Of a stretch of DNA of 31,006 nt, positions 1-7,800 are shown in pieces. Position numbers and translations under genes: made by a program. Source of the stretch: JANWHF01 sp036276235 (GTDB taxonomy: Bacteria > Planctomycetota > Phycisphaerae > Tepidisphaerales > Tepidisphaeraceae); assembly GCA_036276235.1 (NCBI GenBank), contig DATBDZ010000149.1, positions 1-31,006 of the forward strand. Reading direction: 5' to 3'. The notes beneath the pieces were generated by a model, which saw nothing but the letters and a program-made list of their open reading frames with translations, ran no database searches and was not told where the DNA came from. Numbering within the stretch: position 1 is the stretch's first letter; each line of letters opens with the position of its first letter.

Positions 1-350
1 TCGACTTCGACAACATTTGCGCCTGATGCCAGCCAGGCTGCACGGCGCTGCAGATATCGCTCGCGGTCCTCACCCGGCAATTTGGTGGCTGCGCTGAATA
101 CTTCGAGGACGGTTACCAATTCACCGCCCTCGACTTGCGTGACGGCTATGTATCTTTCAGTTCGTTCTTCGGCGTCGAATATACGCGGGTCTATTTGCTT
201 GTCGGCTGCGACACGCTCATCAACCCTCGCGACCAGATCATCCGGCAATGACTTGTTCAGTGCGGTCCCCGCTAGCGTGACCAATTGCGCATGGAGGTCG
301 AACCAATGGCGCTCGAGAAAGGGATCCATGCCGGGAAACGGGCTGGCCAT
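1..350 (-). CDS. DUF4058 family protein, 5' part (runs off the left edge)
   Basis: The reverse complement from 350 gives an open frame that starts MASPFPGMDPFLERHW and continues without a stop to base 1, about 116 residues. It aligns along its length with the complete DUF4058 protein at 25780-26472: both share the SPFPGMDP start, ERHW, LPDDLVARVDER (LPPDLVARVDER in the paralogue), a TER(Y/F)I segment and a VVE(V/I)D segment near residue 115. DUF4058 proteins are common in planctomycetes and cyanobacteria; their function is unknown to me. The remaining part of the gene lies left of the window. It is divergent from the Lrp-like gene at 495, with 144 bases between the two starts that must hold both promoters. 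Confidence 0.93.
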   Translation of the reverse strand, partial: MASPFPGMDPFLERHWFDLHAQLVTLAGTALNKSLPDDLVARVDERVAADKQIDPRIFDAEERTERYIAVTQVEGGELVTVLEVFSAATKLPGEDRERYLQRRAAWLASGANVVEV

Positions 351-494
351 GCCGGAATTATAACAAGCTTCCGGATCAGTTGCCGAGTCGGCTGCTTTCG
401 CGATGCGGCAATTCGCCGCTGCACACGACAGAGCCGGCAATCGCCGGTACTATGTTTTGAGACAGTTGTGATCAATCCAAAGGACCCCGCGCTC

Positions 495-1631
495 ATGAGT
501 ACCGCCACCATTCCCGTTGCCGTGACTGATCCGATCAACGCCGCGATTTTGGCGGTTTCTGAGGACAAGGTGCGCGGGTTCCAGGCTGATCCGCTGGGGG
601 AGATCGCGCGGCTCTCGCGCGTCGATCTGCCGACCGTCATCGAGCGCATCGCCGCCATGCTGCGCGCGGGCGTCATTCGGCGCGTTCGTCAGACGTTGAT
701 GGCTACCAATCTGGCGCGCGGGGCGTTGGTGGCATGGATGGTGCCGCCGGAGAAGCTTAATGAAGGATTCGACTATCTCTTTCAGAAGGATCCGTTTTCC
801 GGGCATGTGGTGATTCGTTCGACGGATGCGGTCGTCGCTGGCTCAAAGTTTCGGCTCTGGACGACGCTCAAGGTGCCGCAGGGATATTCGATCCGCAAGC
901 ATTGCGAGCTTCTCGCCAGCCGGCCGGAGATTCAGGCCGAGCAGTTTCGGATGATGCCCGCGAGGCGGCTCTTCGCGTTGGGCGTCGGCCATGTGCGCCG
1001 GCGAGGGATGGAGCCGGGCAGCAAATCAGATGAACTGGCGGAAGTGCAGGATACGGAAATCGTGGACCTCAATGAGCTGGATTGGCGGGTGCTCATGGCA
1101 CTCAAGCGCGAATTTGAGCCGGAGGAGATTCAGGAAAACATCTGGCAACCGCGCGCCGCCGAGGCGGACGTCTCGCTGCAAACTTTCCTCGATGTCGCCA
1201 CCTCGCTCAATCAGCGCGGCGTCATCGGTCGCTTCTCCACCTTCCTCGAACACGTTAAGCCGCTGGCCACCGGGGAACGCGTGACGAAATTTAACGCACT
1301 CTTCCACTGGGCTGTCCCGCAGGGCCGCGAGATCGAGACTGGCCGTCAGGTTGGCCGCTTCCACATCATGACCCACGCCTACTGGCGCGAGGGCGGCCCC
1401 GAGTTCAACAATGTCAACGTCATGGGCGTCGCCCACGGCCAGGAAAAGGAAGTCGTCCTCGCCCACAAAGCCGCCATCGATCGCCATCTGGCCGAGATGG
1501 GCATTCCGGTCAGCTACACCAATGTCTTCTGGGGCGGACGAAGCGAGATCAAACCGAGTGAGATTTCGCCGTTCGCGTATCAGGAGTGGTGCCGAAGCGT
1601 GGGGATTGATCCGGATTCGATGAAAGAGTAA
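495..1631 (+). CDS. Tandem Lrp/AsnC-like protein, siroheme-decarboxylase (AhbA/AhbB) type
   Basis: The 378-residue protein has two similar halves. Each half has a winged-helix segment (about residues 10-66 and 190-260) followed by an alpha/beta segment like the RAM domain. This double build is seen in Lrp/AsnC regulators and in the AhbA/AhbB (NirD/NirL-like) siroheme decarboxylases, which look like regulators but act in heme biosynthesis. I cannot separate the two options: no other heme gene lies nearby. The C-terminal half holds an NVNVMGVAHG block and a YTNVFWGGRSEIKPSE block, which look like conserved core motifs. The frame is open from 285, but ATG 495 is preferred because an AAAGGA sequence lies about 10 bases upstream and the similarity to a wHTH fold begins just after it. 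The gene ends in a strong hairpin terminator. Confidence 0.75.
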   Translation: MSTATIPVAVTDPINAAILAVSEDKVRGFQADPLGEIARLSRVDLPTVIERIAAMLRAGVIRRVRQTLMATNLARGALVAWMVPPEKLNEGFDYLFQKDPFSGHVVIRSTDAVVAGSKFRLWTTLKVPQGYSIRKHCELLASRPEIQAEQFRMMPARRLFALGVGHVRRRGMEPGSKSDELAEVQDTEIVDLNELDWRVLMALKREFEPEEIQENIWQPRAAEADVSLQTFLDVATSLNQRGVIGRFSTFLEHVKPLATGERVTKFNALFHWAVPQGREIETGRQVGRFHIMTHAYWREGGPEFNNVNVMGVAHGQEKEVVLAHKAAIDRHLAEMGIPVSYTNVFWGGRSEIKPSEISPFAYQEWCRSVGIDPDSMKE

Positions 1632-1643
1632 CCGCCAAACGCA

Positions 1644-1692
1644 AAAACGCGGGCGCTTCCCAGCCGTTCTGGCGAGGAAGCGCTCGCGTTTT
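1644..1692. terminator. Bidirectional intrinsic terminator
   Basis: A stem of about 17 pairs has its left arm at 1644-1660 (AAAACGCGGGCGCTTCC) and its right arm at 1676-1692, with one G-U pair and a 15-base loop. The arms carry A4 on the left and T4 on the right, so each strand ends in a U tract. It lies 12 bases after the Lrp-like stop and 24 bases after the end of the convergent lipoprotein gene, so it can serve both. Confidence 0.9.
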
Positions 1693-1716
1693 GTTGTTTT
1701 GAAGGTCGAGCGTCGC

Positions 1717-1920
1717 TTACTGGACGCTCCAGACCGTCAGATGGCTAGCCGGACGAAGCAGCAGGAAATGATCGATATCATCCTGCGCCTGGGCCCAATC
1801 GTAACCCCAGTTGCGCACGATCATCTGGCCGCGTTCTTCGGCGGAGTAGCCGGGCGTTGCGCAGCCGGACGCACAAAGCACCGATCCCGCCATCAATCCG
1901 ATCAGGGCGACAATCTTCAT
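1717..1920 (-). CDS. Small lipoprotein of 67 residues
   Basis: The N-terminus MKIVALIGLMAGSVLCASGC is a type II signal peptide with a lipobox ending at Cys20, so the mature protein should be a membrane-anchored lipoprotein of about 48 residues. The mature part ends in DDIDHFLLLRPASHLTVWSVQ-like sequence, which has no domain I can name but looks like a conserved short planctomycete family. The frame is open up to 1980; ATG at 1920 is chosen because AGGAAGG lies about 9 bases upstream and the signal peptide starts there. It converges on the Lrp-like gene and shares its terminator. Function is unknown. Confidence 0.7.
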   Translation of the reverse strand: MKIVALIGLMAGSVLCASGCATPGYSAEERGQMIVRNWGYDWAQAQDDIDHFLLLRPASHLTVWSVQ

Positions 1921-2088
1921 GGCCTTGGCCTTCCTCGTTGGAAAATCCCGGGTGTTATCGTCTTCAGCGAGCGATTCCATTCAATCAAGCCCAAATGTAA
2001 ACATCCGCCCCAGCCTTGTCAAAATGAATCCACGCCATAAACAACGAGATTGCGCCTTTCGGGCAGGCGGCCTTCGTAAGCACCCTGC

Positions 2089-2820
2089 CTATACCTGTGG
2101 CGAGGCAGTTTCAAAGCAGGTGCGGTAGGCAAGTCCTGCGCAGGCGGCACCAAGGATCGGTGCGACCCAAAACAGCCACAATTGCGCCAGTGCCCACCCC
2201 CCAACAAACACCGCCGGTCCGGTCGAGCGGGCGGGATTGACCGACAGGTTTGTCACAGGAATACCCACCAGATGAATCAGCGTCAGGCCCAGGCCGATCG
2301 CCACCGGGGCGAACCCCGCCGGGGCGCGCCGATCCGTCGCGCCCAGGATGATTATCAGAAACATAAAGGTGAGCACGACTTCCGCCGTCAGACACGCGGC
2401 CAGGGAGTAGTGACCGGGTGAATGGTCGGCGTACCCATTGGCGGCAAATCCGTCGGCGAGGGTGAAGCCCGCCTTGCCGGCGGCGATGACGTAAAGCACC
2501 GCCGCCCCGGCCAACCCGCCCAGCACCTGGGCGATCACATATGCCGGTAGATCCTTCGCCGGGAAGCGGCCTCCCGCCACCAACCCCACCGACACGGCCG
2601 GATTGAGATGACACCCCGAGATGTGGCCAATGGCATACGCCATCGTCATCACCGTCAGGCCAAAGGCCAGCGCCACGCCGTCAAGACTGATGCCGAGATT
2701 GAAAGGGGTGCCTTCGAGTTTGGCGCCGACGACCGCCGCCAGCACCGCGCTGCCGCAGCCGGCAAACACGAGCCAGAACGTTCCGATGAACTCGGCCATG
2801 CCGCGCTTCCAAAGTACCAT
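2089..2820 (-). CDS. aqpZ: Aquaporin Z, water channel
   Basis: The 243-residue membrane protein is a full-length MIP-family channel. Both NPA boxes are present: HLNPAVS in the first half and SVNPARSTGPA in the second. The sequence around the second half (LTLIHLVGIPVTN, GGWALAQLWLFWVAPI) closely follows E. coli AqpZ. Of the selectivity-filter residues, the histidine (in LIHL) and the arginine after the second NPA are present, and Phe is likely in the first helix. The position six before the arginine is Leu, where E. coli AqpZ has Thr. This could change pore polarity but the water-channel call stands. The ATG is preceded by GAGAAGGAT. It stands alone between the lipoprotein and YkgJ genes. Confidence 0.95.
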   Translation of the reverse strand: MVLWKRGMAEFIGTFWLVFAGCGSAVLAAVVGAKLEGTPFNLGISLDGVALAFGLTVMTMAYAIGHISGCHLNPAVSVGLVAGGRFPAKDLPAYVIAQVLGGLAGAAVLYVIAAGKAGFTLADGFAANGYADHSPGHYSLAACLTAEVVLTFMFLIIILGATDRRAPAGFAPVAIGLGLTLIHLVGIPVTNLSVNPARSTGPAVFVGGWALAQLWLFWVAPILGAACAGLAYRTCFETASPQV

Positions 2821-2952
2821 GGGATATCCTTCTCTTCGACCCCTCAGGTTGGGCGCCGCCTAGCCGAACGGAACACCGTTCAGCCACCAGCGCGGCATCG
2901 AGCAGCAGCTATGTTACCAAATATTGCGATAAAGCGATGCAAAGGCGCACCG

Positions 2953-2978
2953 CAATTCCACCTACCAATTCCACCTAC
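2953..2978. repeat. Two tandem copies of a 13-base unit
   Basis: CAATTCCACCTAC occurs twice head to tail, followed by CAA of a third partial copy. It lies in the space between aqpZ and ykgJ, next to the large palindrome. No function is evident. Confidence 0.8.
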
Positions 2979-2996
2979 CAAATCGTGAAGCGCACT

Positions 2997-3077
2997 GACC
3001 GACGCTGCAAGCAGCATCGGCGTTTAAAATGCACGCGCGCATTTCCCCGAACGCCTATGCTGCTTGCAGCATAGGTC
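2997..3077. repeat. Nested 81-nt palindrome
   Basis: The outer arms at 2997-3024 and 3050-3077 are 28 bases each and match in inverted orientation at about 25 positions. Each arm contains its own small palindrome, GCTGCAAGCAGC on the left and GCTGCTTGCAGC on the right. The central segment has a further stem, AAATGC (3027-3032) with GCATTT (3039-3044). The single strand could form one long hairpin or a branched structure. There is no T tract, so it is not a standard terminator. It lies 127 bases downstream of the ykgJ stop and upstream of aqpZ. Confidence 0.85.
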
Positions 3078-3204
3078 AATGTGCTGCTTTCGTCCGGGCG
3101 CCGGAAAACGGGTCAAGTACGGGATCACATTAAAGGTGACGCGAACCTTTATCTGAGAATTCGCGTAATTCCACCAAAAATCCAAGACGATTTCGGCGAA
3201 GCTG

Positions 3205-3741
3205 TCACGCATCCCGACCTGCCGCAAGCCCCAGCTGAACCAGCGCATAGCGCCATTCGACGTATCGATACGGAACCCCAAGTTCCTCATGCAACTGGCG
3301 GAGCCGCGCGTGATGCTTCTCATACTGGTCCTGCTGCCATTGGGTGCTGGTGGCGTCGCAGAAGAAGACGCGGCAGCCAAACGGGCGGATGGCGTGAATT
3401 GTGCAGAGACCTTCGATTTGGAAGCGGCATCCGTCGGGTGGGTCGTGGGTGGTTGGTTGTGAGTTGTTTGTGGTTAGGACGGGCAGAGATTTAGGAGAGG
3501 TTGTCGCGGCGCTCGGCTTGTCCATCTCCGATAGATCGTGGACGAGCTTTGCCAACTCTAATGTCGTGACATACAGGCGATGGCCGAACTCCTCGAAGCG
3601 GCAACACCGGCCGGACGTGCGGCAGATCGGTCGGCGCTCTTCAATCGCTTTTGCAAGACTCGCATAAACCGCCGCCACCGCGTCGCGGACTTCCGCCCGC
3701 ACGGCGGCGGCTAGCACGGCTTCTCGAAGCTCCTCATCCAT
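3205..3741 (-). CDS. YkgJ family Cys-cluster protein
   Basis: The 178-residue protein has the cysteine pattern of the YkgJ/UPF0153 family, thought to bind zinc or an Fe-S cluster: Cys40, Cys46-Cys47 (CRTSGRCC), Cys105, Cys113, Cys123 and Cys128, with the typical IRPFGCR segment. The first and second cysteine groups are separated by an odd Ser/Thr/Pro/Asn-rich stretch, about residues 78-103. That stretch is encoded by a low-complexity GT-rich tract containing a 16-base sequence that recurs at 8984-8999, so it looks like a repeat fragment inserted in frame. The start at 3741 has only a weak ribosome site and lies 3 bases from the divergent methyltransferase start. The exact substrate of the family is unknown. 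Confidence 0.85.
   Translation of the reverse strand: MDEELREAVLAAAVRAEVRDAVAAVYASLAKAIEERRPICRTSGRCCRFEEFGHRLYVTTLELAKLVHDLSEMDKPSAATTSPKSLPVLTTNNSQPTTHDPPDGCRFQIEGLCTIHAIRPFGCRVFFCDATSTQWQQDQYEKHHARLRQLHEELGVPYRYVEWRYALVQLGLAAGRDA
3440..3455. repeat. 16-base dispersed repeat inside ykgJ
   Basis: GGGTCGTGGGTGGTTG on the plus strand is the exact reverse complement of CAACCACCCACGACCC at 8984-8999. It sits in a tract rich in GGTTG and GTTGT words that encodes the atypical linker of the YkgJ protein. Confidence 0.8.
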
Positions 3742-3744
3742 TCC

Positions 3745-4560
3745 GTGGTATTGTACGACGTTCCCGCGACGGAAGGACTTCTATTGGCGGCGCCGCTTTG
3801 GAATCACAATTTTCATTATCACGATTTGCTTCTGAGTATGGCGCCATCGCCCTGCCGCGCTGCATTGGACATCGGGTGCGGCGACGGGGCGCTCGTCGGC
3901 AAACTTACTCGACGCGCGGAACGTGTCATCGGCATTGATACCTCTGCTGAGATGATCGAACGTGCGTCAACCGACCTGAAAGCCCGTCGCACTTGCGATG
4001 ATGCCGAGACAAGCTTTATCCACGGCGACTTTCTCACTCATCCGTTTGCGAATGAGCGTTTCGACTTCATTACCTGCGTTGCCACGATTCATCACATGGA
4101 TTTCCGGGCGGCCGTTGAACGGATGAAGTCGCTTTTGCAACCCAGTGGAACGATTGCCATCCTCGGGTTGGCGCGGACGAGCGGGACGCGCGATTTTCTT
4201 TACGACGCGGCGGGATTCTTGACGACCCGGATGATGCGCCTTCGCCGCGATTACTTTGATCCGGGGGCACCGATTGCTGACCCCATGATGACATTTATCG
4301 ACGTCGAGCGAGCGGCGTCGGAGTTGCTGCCGGGCGCAACGTTCCGGCGGCTCGTGCTGTTTCGCTATCTGCTCGTATGGAGGTCGCCAGAAGGGATCGA
4401 ATATCGAGCACCGTCATGCCGAGTAGCCTTGTGCTTGCGGCACACCCGCGAAGCAGGAAAACCCTCGGGTACGCTGTCGCTAGCCCATGCCACCCGATTC
4501 TGCCGTAGCACTCAATTTGGGTGGCATGGGCTTGCGATAGCATGCCCGTGGCGTTGGTAG
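3745..4560 (+). CDS. Class I SAM-dependent methyltransferase with a repeat-derived C-terminus
   Basis: The 271-residue frame holds the class I methyltransferase signature LDIGCGDG (about residues 41-48, SAM binding), an acidic residue at the end of strand 2 (VIGIDTSAEMI) and the FDFITCVATIHHM segment of motif post-I/II. The region before it, WNHNFHYHDLLL, resembles the N-terminus of related methyltransferases, so the start is probably near GTG 3745; ATG 3838 would cut into the fold. The substrate cannot be told. The fold should end at about residue 215 (FRYLLVWR). The last 50 or so residues are encoded by the first palindromic repeat of the 4375-4823 cluster, so the original stop appears to be lost or displaced by repeat DNA. 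The start overlaps the leader space of divergent ykgJ. Confidence 0.8.
   Translation: MVLYDVPATEGLLLAAPLWNHNFHYHDLLLSMAPSPCRAALDIGCGDGALVGKLTRRAERVIGIDTSAEMIERASTDLKARRTCDDAETSFIHGDFLTHPFANERFDFITCVATIHHMDFRAAVERMKSLLQPSGTIAILGLARTSGTRDFLYDAAGFLTTRMMRLRRDYFDPGAPIADPMMTFIDVERAASELLPGATFRRLVLFRYLLVWRSPEGIEYRAPSCRVALCLRHTREAGKPSGTLSLAHATRFCRSTQFGWHGLAIACPWRW
4471..4543. repeat. Palindromic repeat 1 of the pre-pyc cluster
   Basis: Arms at 4478-4495 and 4519-4536 (core GGGTGGCATGGGC) match at 17 of 18 inverted positions, and the match continues more weakly to 4471 and 4543. The loop is 23 bases. The element lies inside the 3' end of the methyltransferase frame and encodes its unusual tail. Confidence 0.85.
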
Positions 4561-4583
4561 ACAACTGCCCGCATTTTTCAGAG

Positions 4584-4643
4584 GAGGTACCCCGAAGCAT
4601 CTGGCGGGACTGCGCGAGTGGGCCAGATGCTTCGGAGTACCTC
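4584..4643. repeat. Palindromic repeat 2 of the pre-pyc cluster
   Basis: Arms at 4584-4605 and 4622-4643 (22 bases, CGAAGCATCTGGC core) match in inverted orientation at 21 positions, with a 16-base loop. The sequence differs from repeats 1 and 3, so this is a separate family. Confidence 0.88.
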
Positions 4644-4749
4644 AGCATGACAGCTACCTTAAATTCTGCTTCGAACTTGCGCTTGGAGGAAAGTCCGCCG
4701 GTCTTGCAAAAGAGGGCCTGTTTACCACAATACGCCCGCTTTATCGTGG

Positions 4750-4809
4750 CACGGGCGGCCCGCCCGTGATGGGTCCGATCATCCTTAATCCACGGGTGGG
4801 CCGCCCGTG
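4750..4809. repeat. Palindromic repeat 3, in the leader of pyc
   Basis: CACGGGCGGCCCGCCCGTG at 4750-4768 and CACGGGTGGGCCGCCCGTG at 4791-4809 are each nearly self-complementary and also form an inverted pair with one mismatch. The second copy ends 14 bases before the pyc start codon, so it must be part of the mRNA leader if transcription starts upstream of it. Confidence 0.85.
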
Positions 4810-4823
4810 CTGCTGAAATCACT

Positions 4824-7800
4824 ATGCGCAAATTGCTCGTTGCCAACCGAAGTGAAATCGCCATTCGCGTTTTTCGGGCGGCAACGGAATTGGGCCTTGG
4901 CACCGTTGCCGTCTACACCTACGAAGATCGTTTCTCCCTGCATCGCTTCAAGGCGGACGAGTCATACCTGATCGGGCCGGCTGAAGGGGGCGCCCCGGTG
5001 AAGGGGTATCTCGATATTGCCGCGCTGATCGCAATCGCGCGCGAGCATGAAGCCGATGCGATTCATCCGGGATATGGATTTTTGGCGGAGAACGCCGAGC
5101 TGTCCCGCGCGTGCGAAGAGAACGGCATCACCTTCGTCGGCCCGACGCCCGATCTGCTGGAAGCGTTCGGCGACAAGACCGCCGCCAAGCGGCTGGCGAA
5201 GAAGGCGAATGTCCCCACGCTTCCCGGCACCGAGCATGGCCTGACCGACGCCGCACAAATTCGCAAAGCCGCCAAAGAGATCGGATATCCGATCATCATC
5301 AAAGCCAGCTTCGGCGGCGGCGGACGCGGGATGCGCGTCGTCACCGATCCGGATGATCTACTGCCACGCCTGGAAGAAGCGCAGCGCGAAGCCGGCGCCG
5401 CCTTCGGGCGCGGCGAAGTTTTCGTCGAGCGCTTCGTCCCGCGCGCCAAGCACATCGAAGTGCAGATCCTCGGCGATCAGCATGGCAATCTCGTGCATCT
5501 GTGGGAACGCGATTGCTCGGTGCAACGGCGGCACCAGAAGGTCGTCGAGATCGCGCCCAGCTTTAATTTGCCGCTGACATTGCGCCAGCAAATCTGCGAA
5601 GCCGCCGTACGGCTCTGCAAGACCGCAAAATACCGCAACGCGGGCACCGTCGAATTTCTGGTCGATCTGGATCGCAACGAGTTCTTCTTCATTGAGGTCA
5701 ACCCGCGCATTCAGGTTGAGCATACCGTGACGGAAGTTGTCACCGGCGTCGATATCGTCAAAAGCCAGATTCTGGTAGCGCAGGGGCACAAGCTGCATGC
5801 GACGCCGCTCAACATTCCGGCGCAGGAAAACATTCACACGAATGGCTTTGCGATCCAGTGCCGCATTACGACCGAAGATCCTGAGAACCATTTCATTCCG
5901 GACTATGGCCGCCTGACGACATATCGCTCGCCGGGGGGATTTGCGGTGCGCCTTGACGGCGGCAACGGTTTTGGCGGCGCGGTCATCACTCCCTTCTTCG
6001 ATTCGCTGCTCGTGAAAGTGACTACGTGGGGCCAGACATTCGGCGAAAGCATCAGGCGAATGGACCGCGCGATCCGCGAGTTTCGCGTGCGCGGCGTCAA
6101 GACCAATATCCCCTTCCTCGAAAACCTGATCAACCACCGCACGTTTGTCGCCGGCGACGCGACGACGACCTTCATCGACAAAACGCCCGATCTCTTCCGC
6201 TTCCGCGCCAAGCGCGATCGGGCCACCAAAATCCTCGGCTACCTCGGCGATGTCATCATCAACAGCCGCCCGGATGTGAAGGGGAAGACCGATCCAAAGC
6301 GCGAGTTTCCCGATCCCGTGATTCCGCCTTTCGCGGTCGGCACCCCCCCGCCGCCAGGGTTGCGGCAGAAGCTTCTGGAACTGGGCCCGGAAGATTTTTC
6401 GCAATGGGTTCGCAAGCAGAAAAGATTGCTGCTGACCGATACGACGATGCGCGATGCGCATCAATCGCTGCTGGCGACGCGCGTGCGAACTTACGATCTC
6501 GTGCAAATTGCCGACGCGGTGGCGCATCTCGTGCCGGGTCTTTTCAGCCTCGAGATGTGGGGCGGCGCGACGTTCGACACCGCGATGCGCTTCCTTCAGG
6601 AAGACCCGTGGGACCGCCTGGCGCAGCTTCGCGAGCGCATTCCCAACATCCCCTTCCAGATGCTGCTCCGGGCGAGCAATGCGGTCGGTTACACCTCGTA
6701 TCCCGACAACGCCGTGCGCGAGTTTGTCAAAGGCGCGGGCAAAAACGGGATCGATGTCTTCCGCATTTTTGATTCGCTCAATGTGCTGGACAACATGCAG
6801 GTGGCGATCGACGCCGTCCGCAATCACACGTCGTCGCTCTGCGAGGCGGCGGTCTGCTATACCGGCGATATTCTCAATCCCAAGCGCAGCAAATTCAGCC
6901 TCAAGTATTACGTCAACTTTGCGAAAGAACTCGTCAAGCGCGGCACGCACATTCTGGGCATCAAAGACATGGCGGGGCTTTGCAAGCCATACGCCGCCCA
7001 CGCGCTGGTGAAGGCATTGCGAGATGAAGTCGGCGTGCCGATCCATTTTCATACGCACGACACCAGCGGCATCAACGCCGGCAGCATGCTCCGCGCGGCG
7101 GATGCGGGCGTTGATATCGTCGATGGCGCGCTCTCGGCGATGAGCGGCACCACCAGCCAGCCGAATCTCAATTCCATGGTCGCCGCGCTGCAACATACGC
7201 CGCGCGATACGGGGCTTGATCTGGAGGCGCTCAATCGCCTCAGCGAATATTGGGAATCGGTGCGGCAATTTTACTTCCCGTTTGAGGAGGGCCTGCCCGC
7301 GCCGACTGCCGAGGTCTACGACCACGAAATGCCCGGCGGGCAATACACCAATCTCCGCCAGCAGGCCAAGTCGATGGGATTGATCGATCGCTGGCGCGAG
7401 ATCGCCGAGGCTTACGCGCAGGTCAACCAGATGTTCGGCGATATCGTGAAGGTGACGCCCTCCAGCAAAGTAATCGGGGATATGGCGATCTTCATGGTGA
7501 CCAACAATCTTCGTCCCATGGACATCCTCGCCCCCGACAAAAAATTCAATTTCCCGCGCAGCGTTGTCGAAATGATGCAGGGATATTTAGGCACACCCGA
7601 GGGCGGCTGGCCGCGCGTGTTGCAGAAGATCATTCTCGACACGGCTGGCGTCAAAGCGCTGAAGGGCCGCCCGGGCGCAAAGCTGCCGAAGATCGATCTG
7701 GCCCAGACGCGGACGAAGCTCGAGAAGGAAAGTGGCCCGGATATTTCCGATACCGATGTTCTCTCCTACATCATGTATCCGCAGGTCTTCCAGGATTTCG

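Noticed and set aside
82..363. Plus-strand frame of 93 codons at the left edge
   Set aside because: The opposite strand encodes a clear DUF4058 protein; this is its shadow.
285..494. Upstream extension of the Lrp-like gene
   Set aside because: It overlaps the start of the divergent DUF4058 gene, and the sequence before ATG 495 does not look like the family.
4295..4903. Minus-strand frame of 202 codons
   Set aside because: It is made of palindromic repeat DNA and overlaps two plus-strand genes.
5358..7343. Long minus-strand open frame of 661 codons
   Set aside because: It is antisense to pyc, has no domain and reflects the GC-rich third positions of the real gene.
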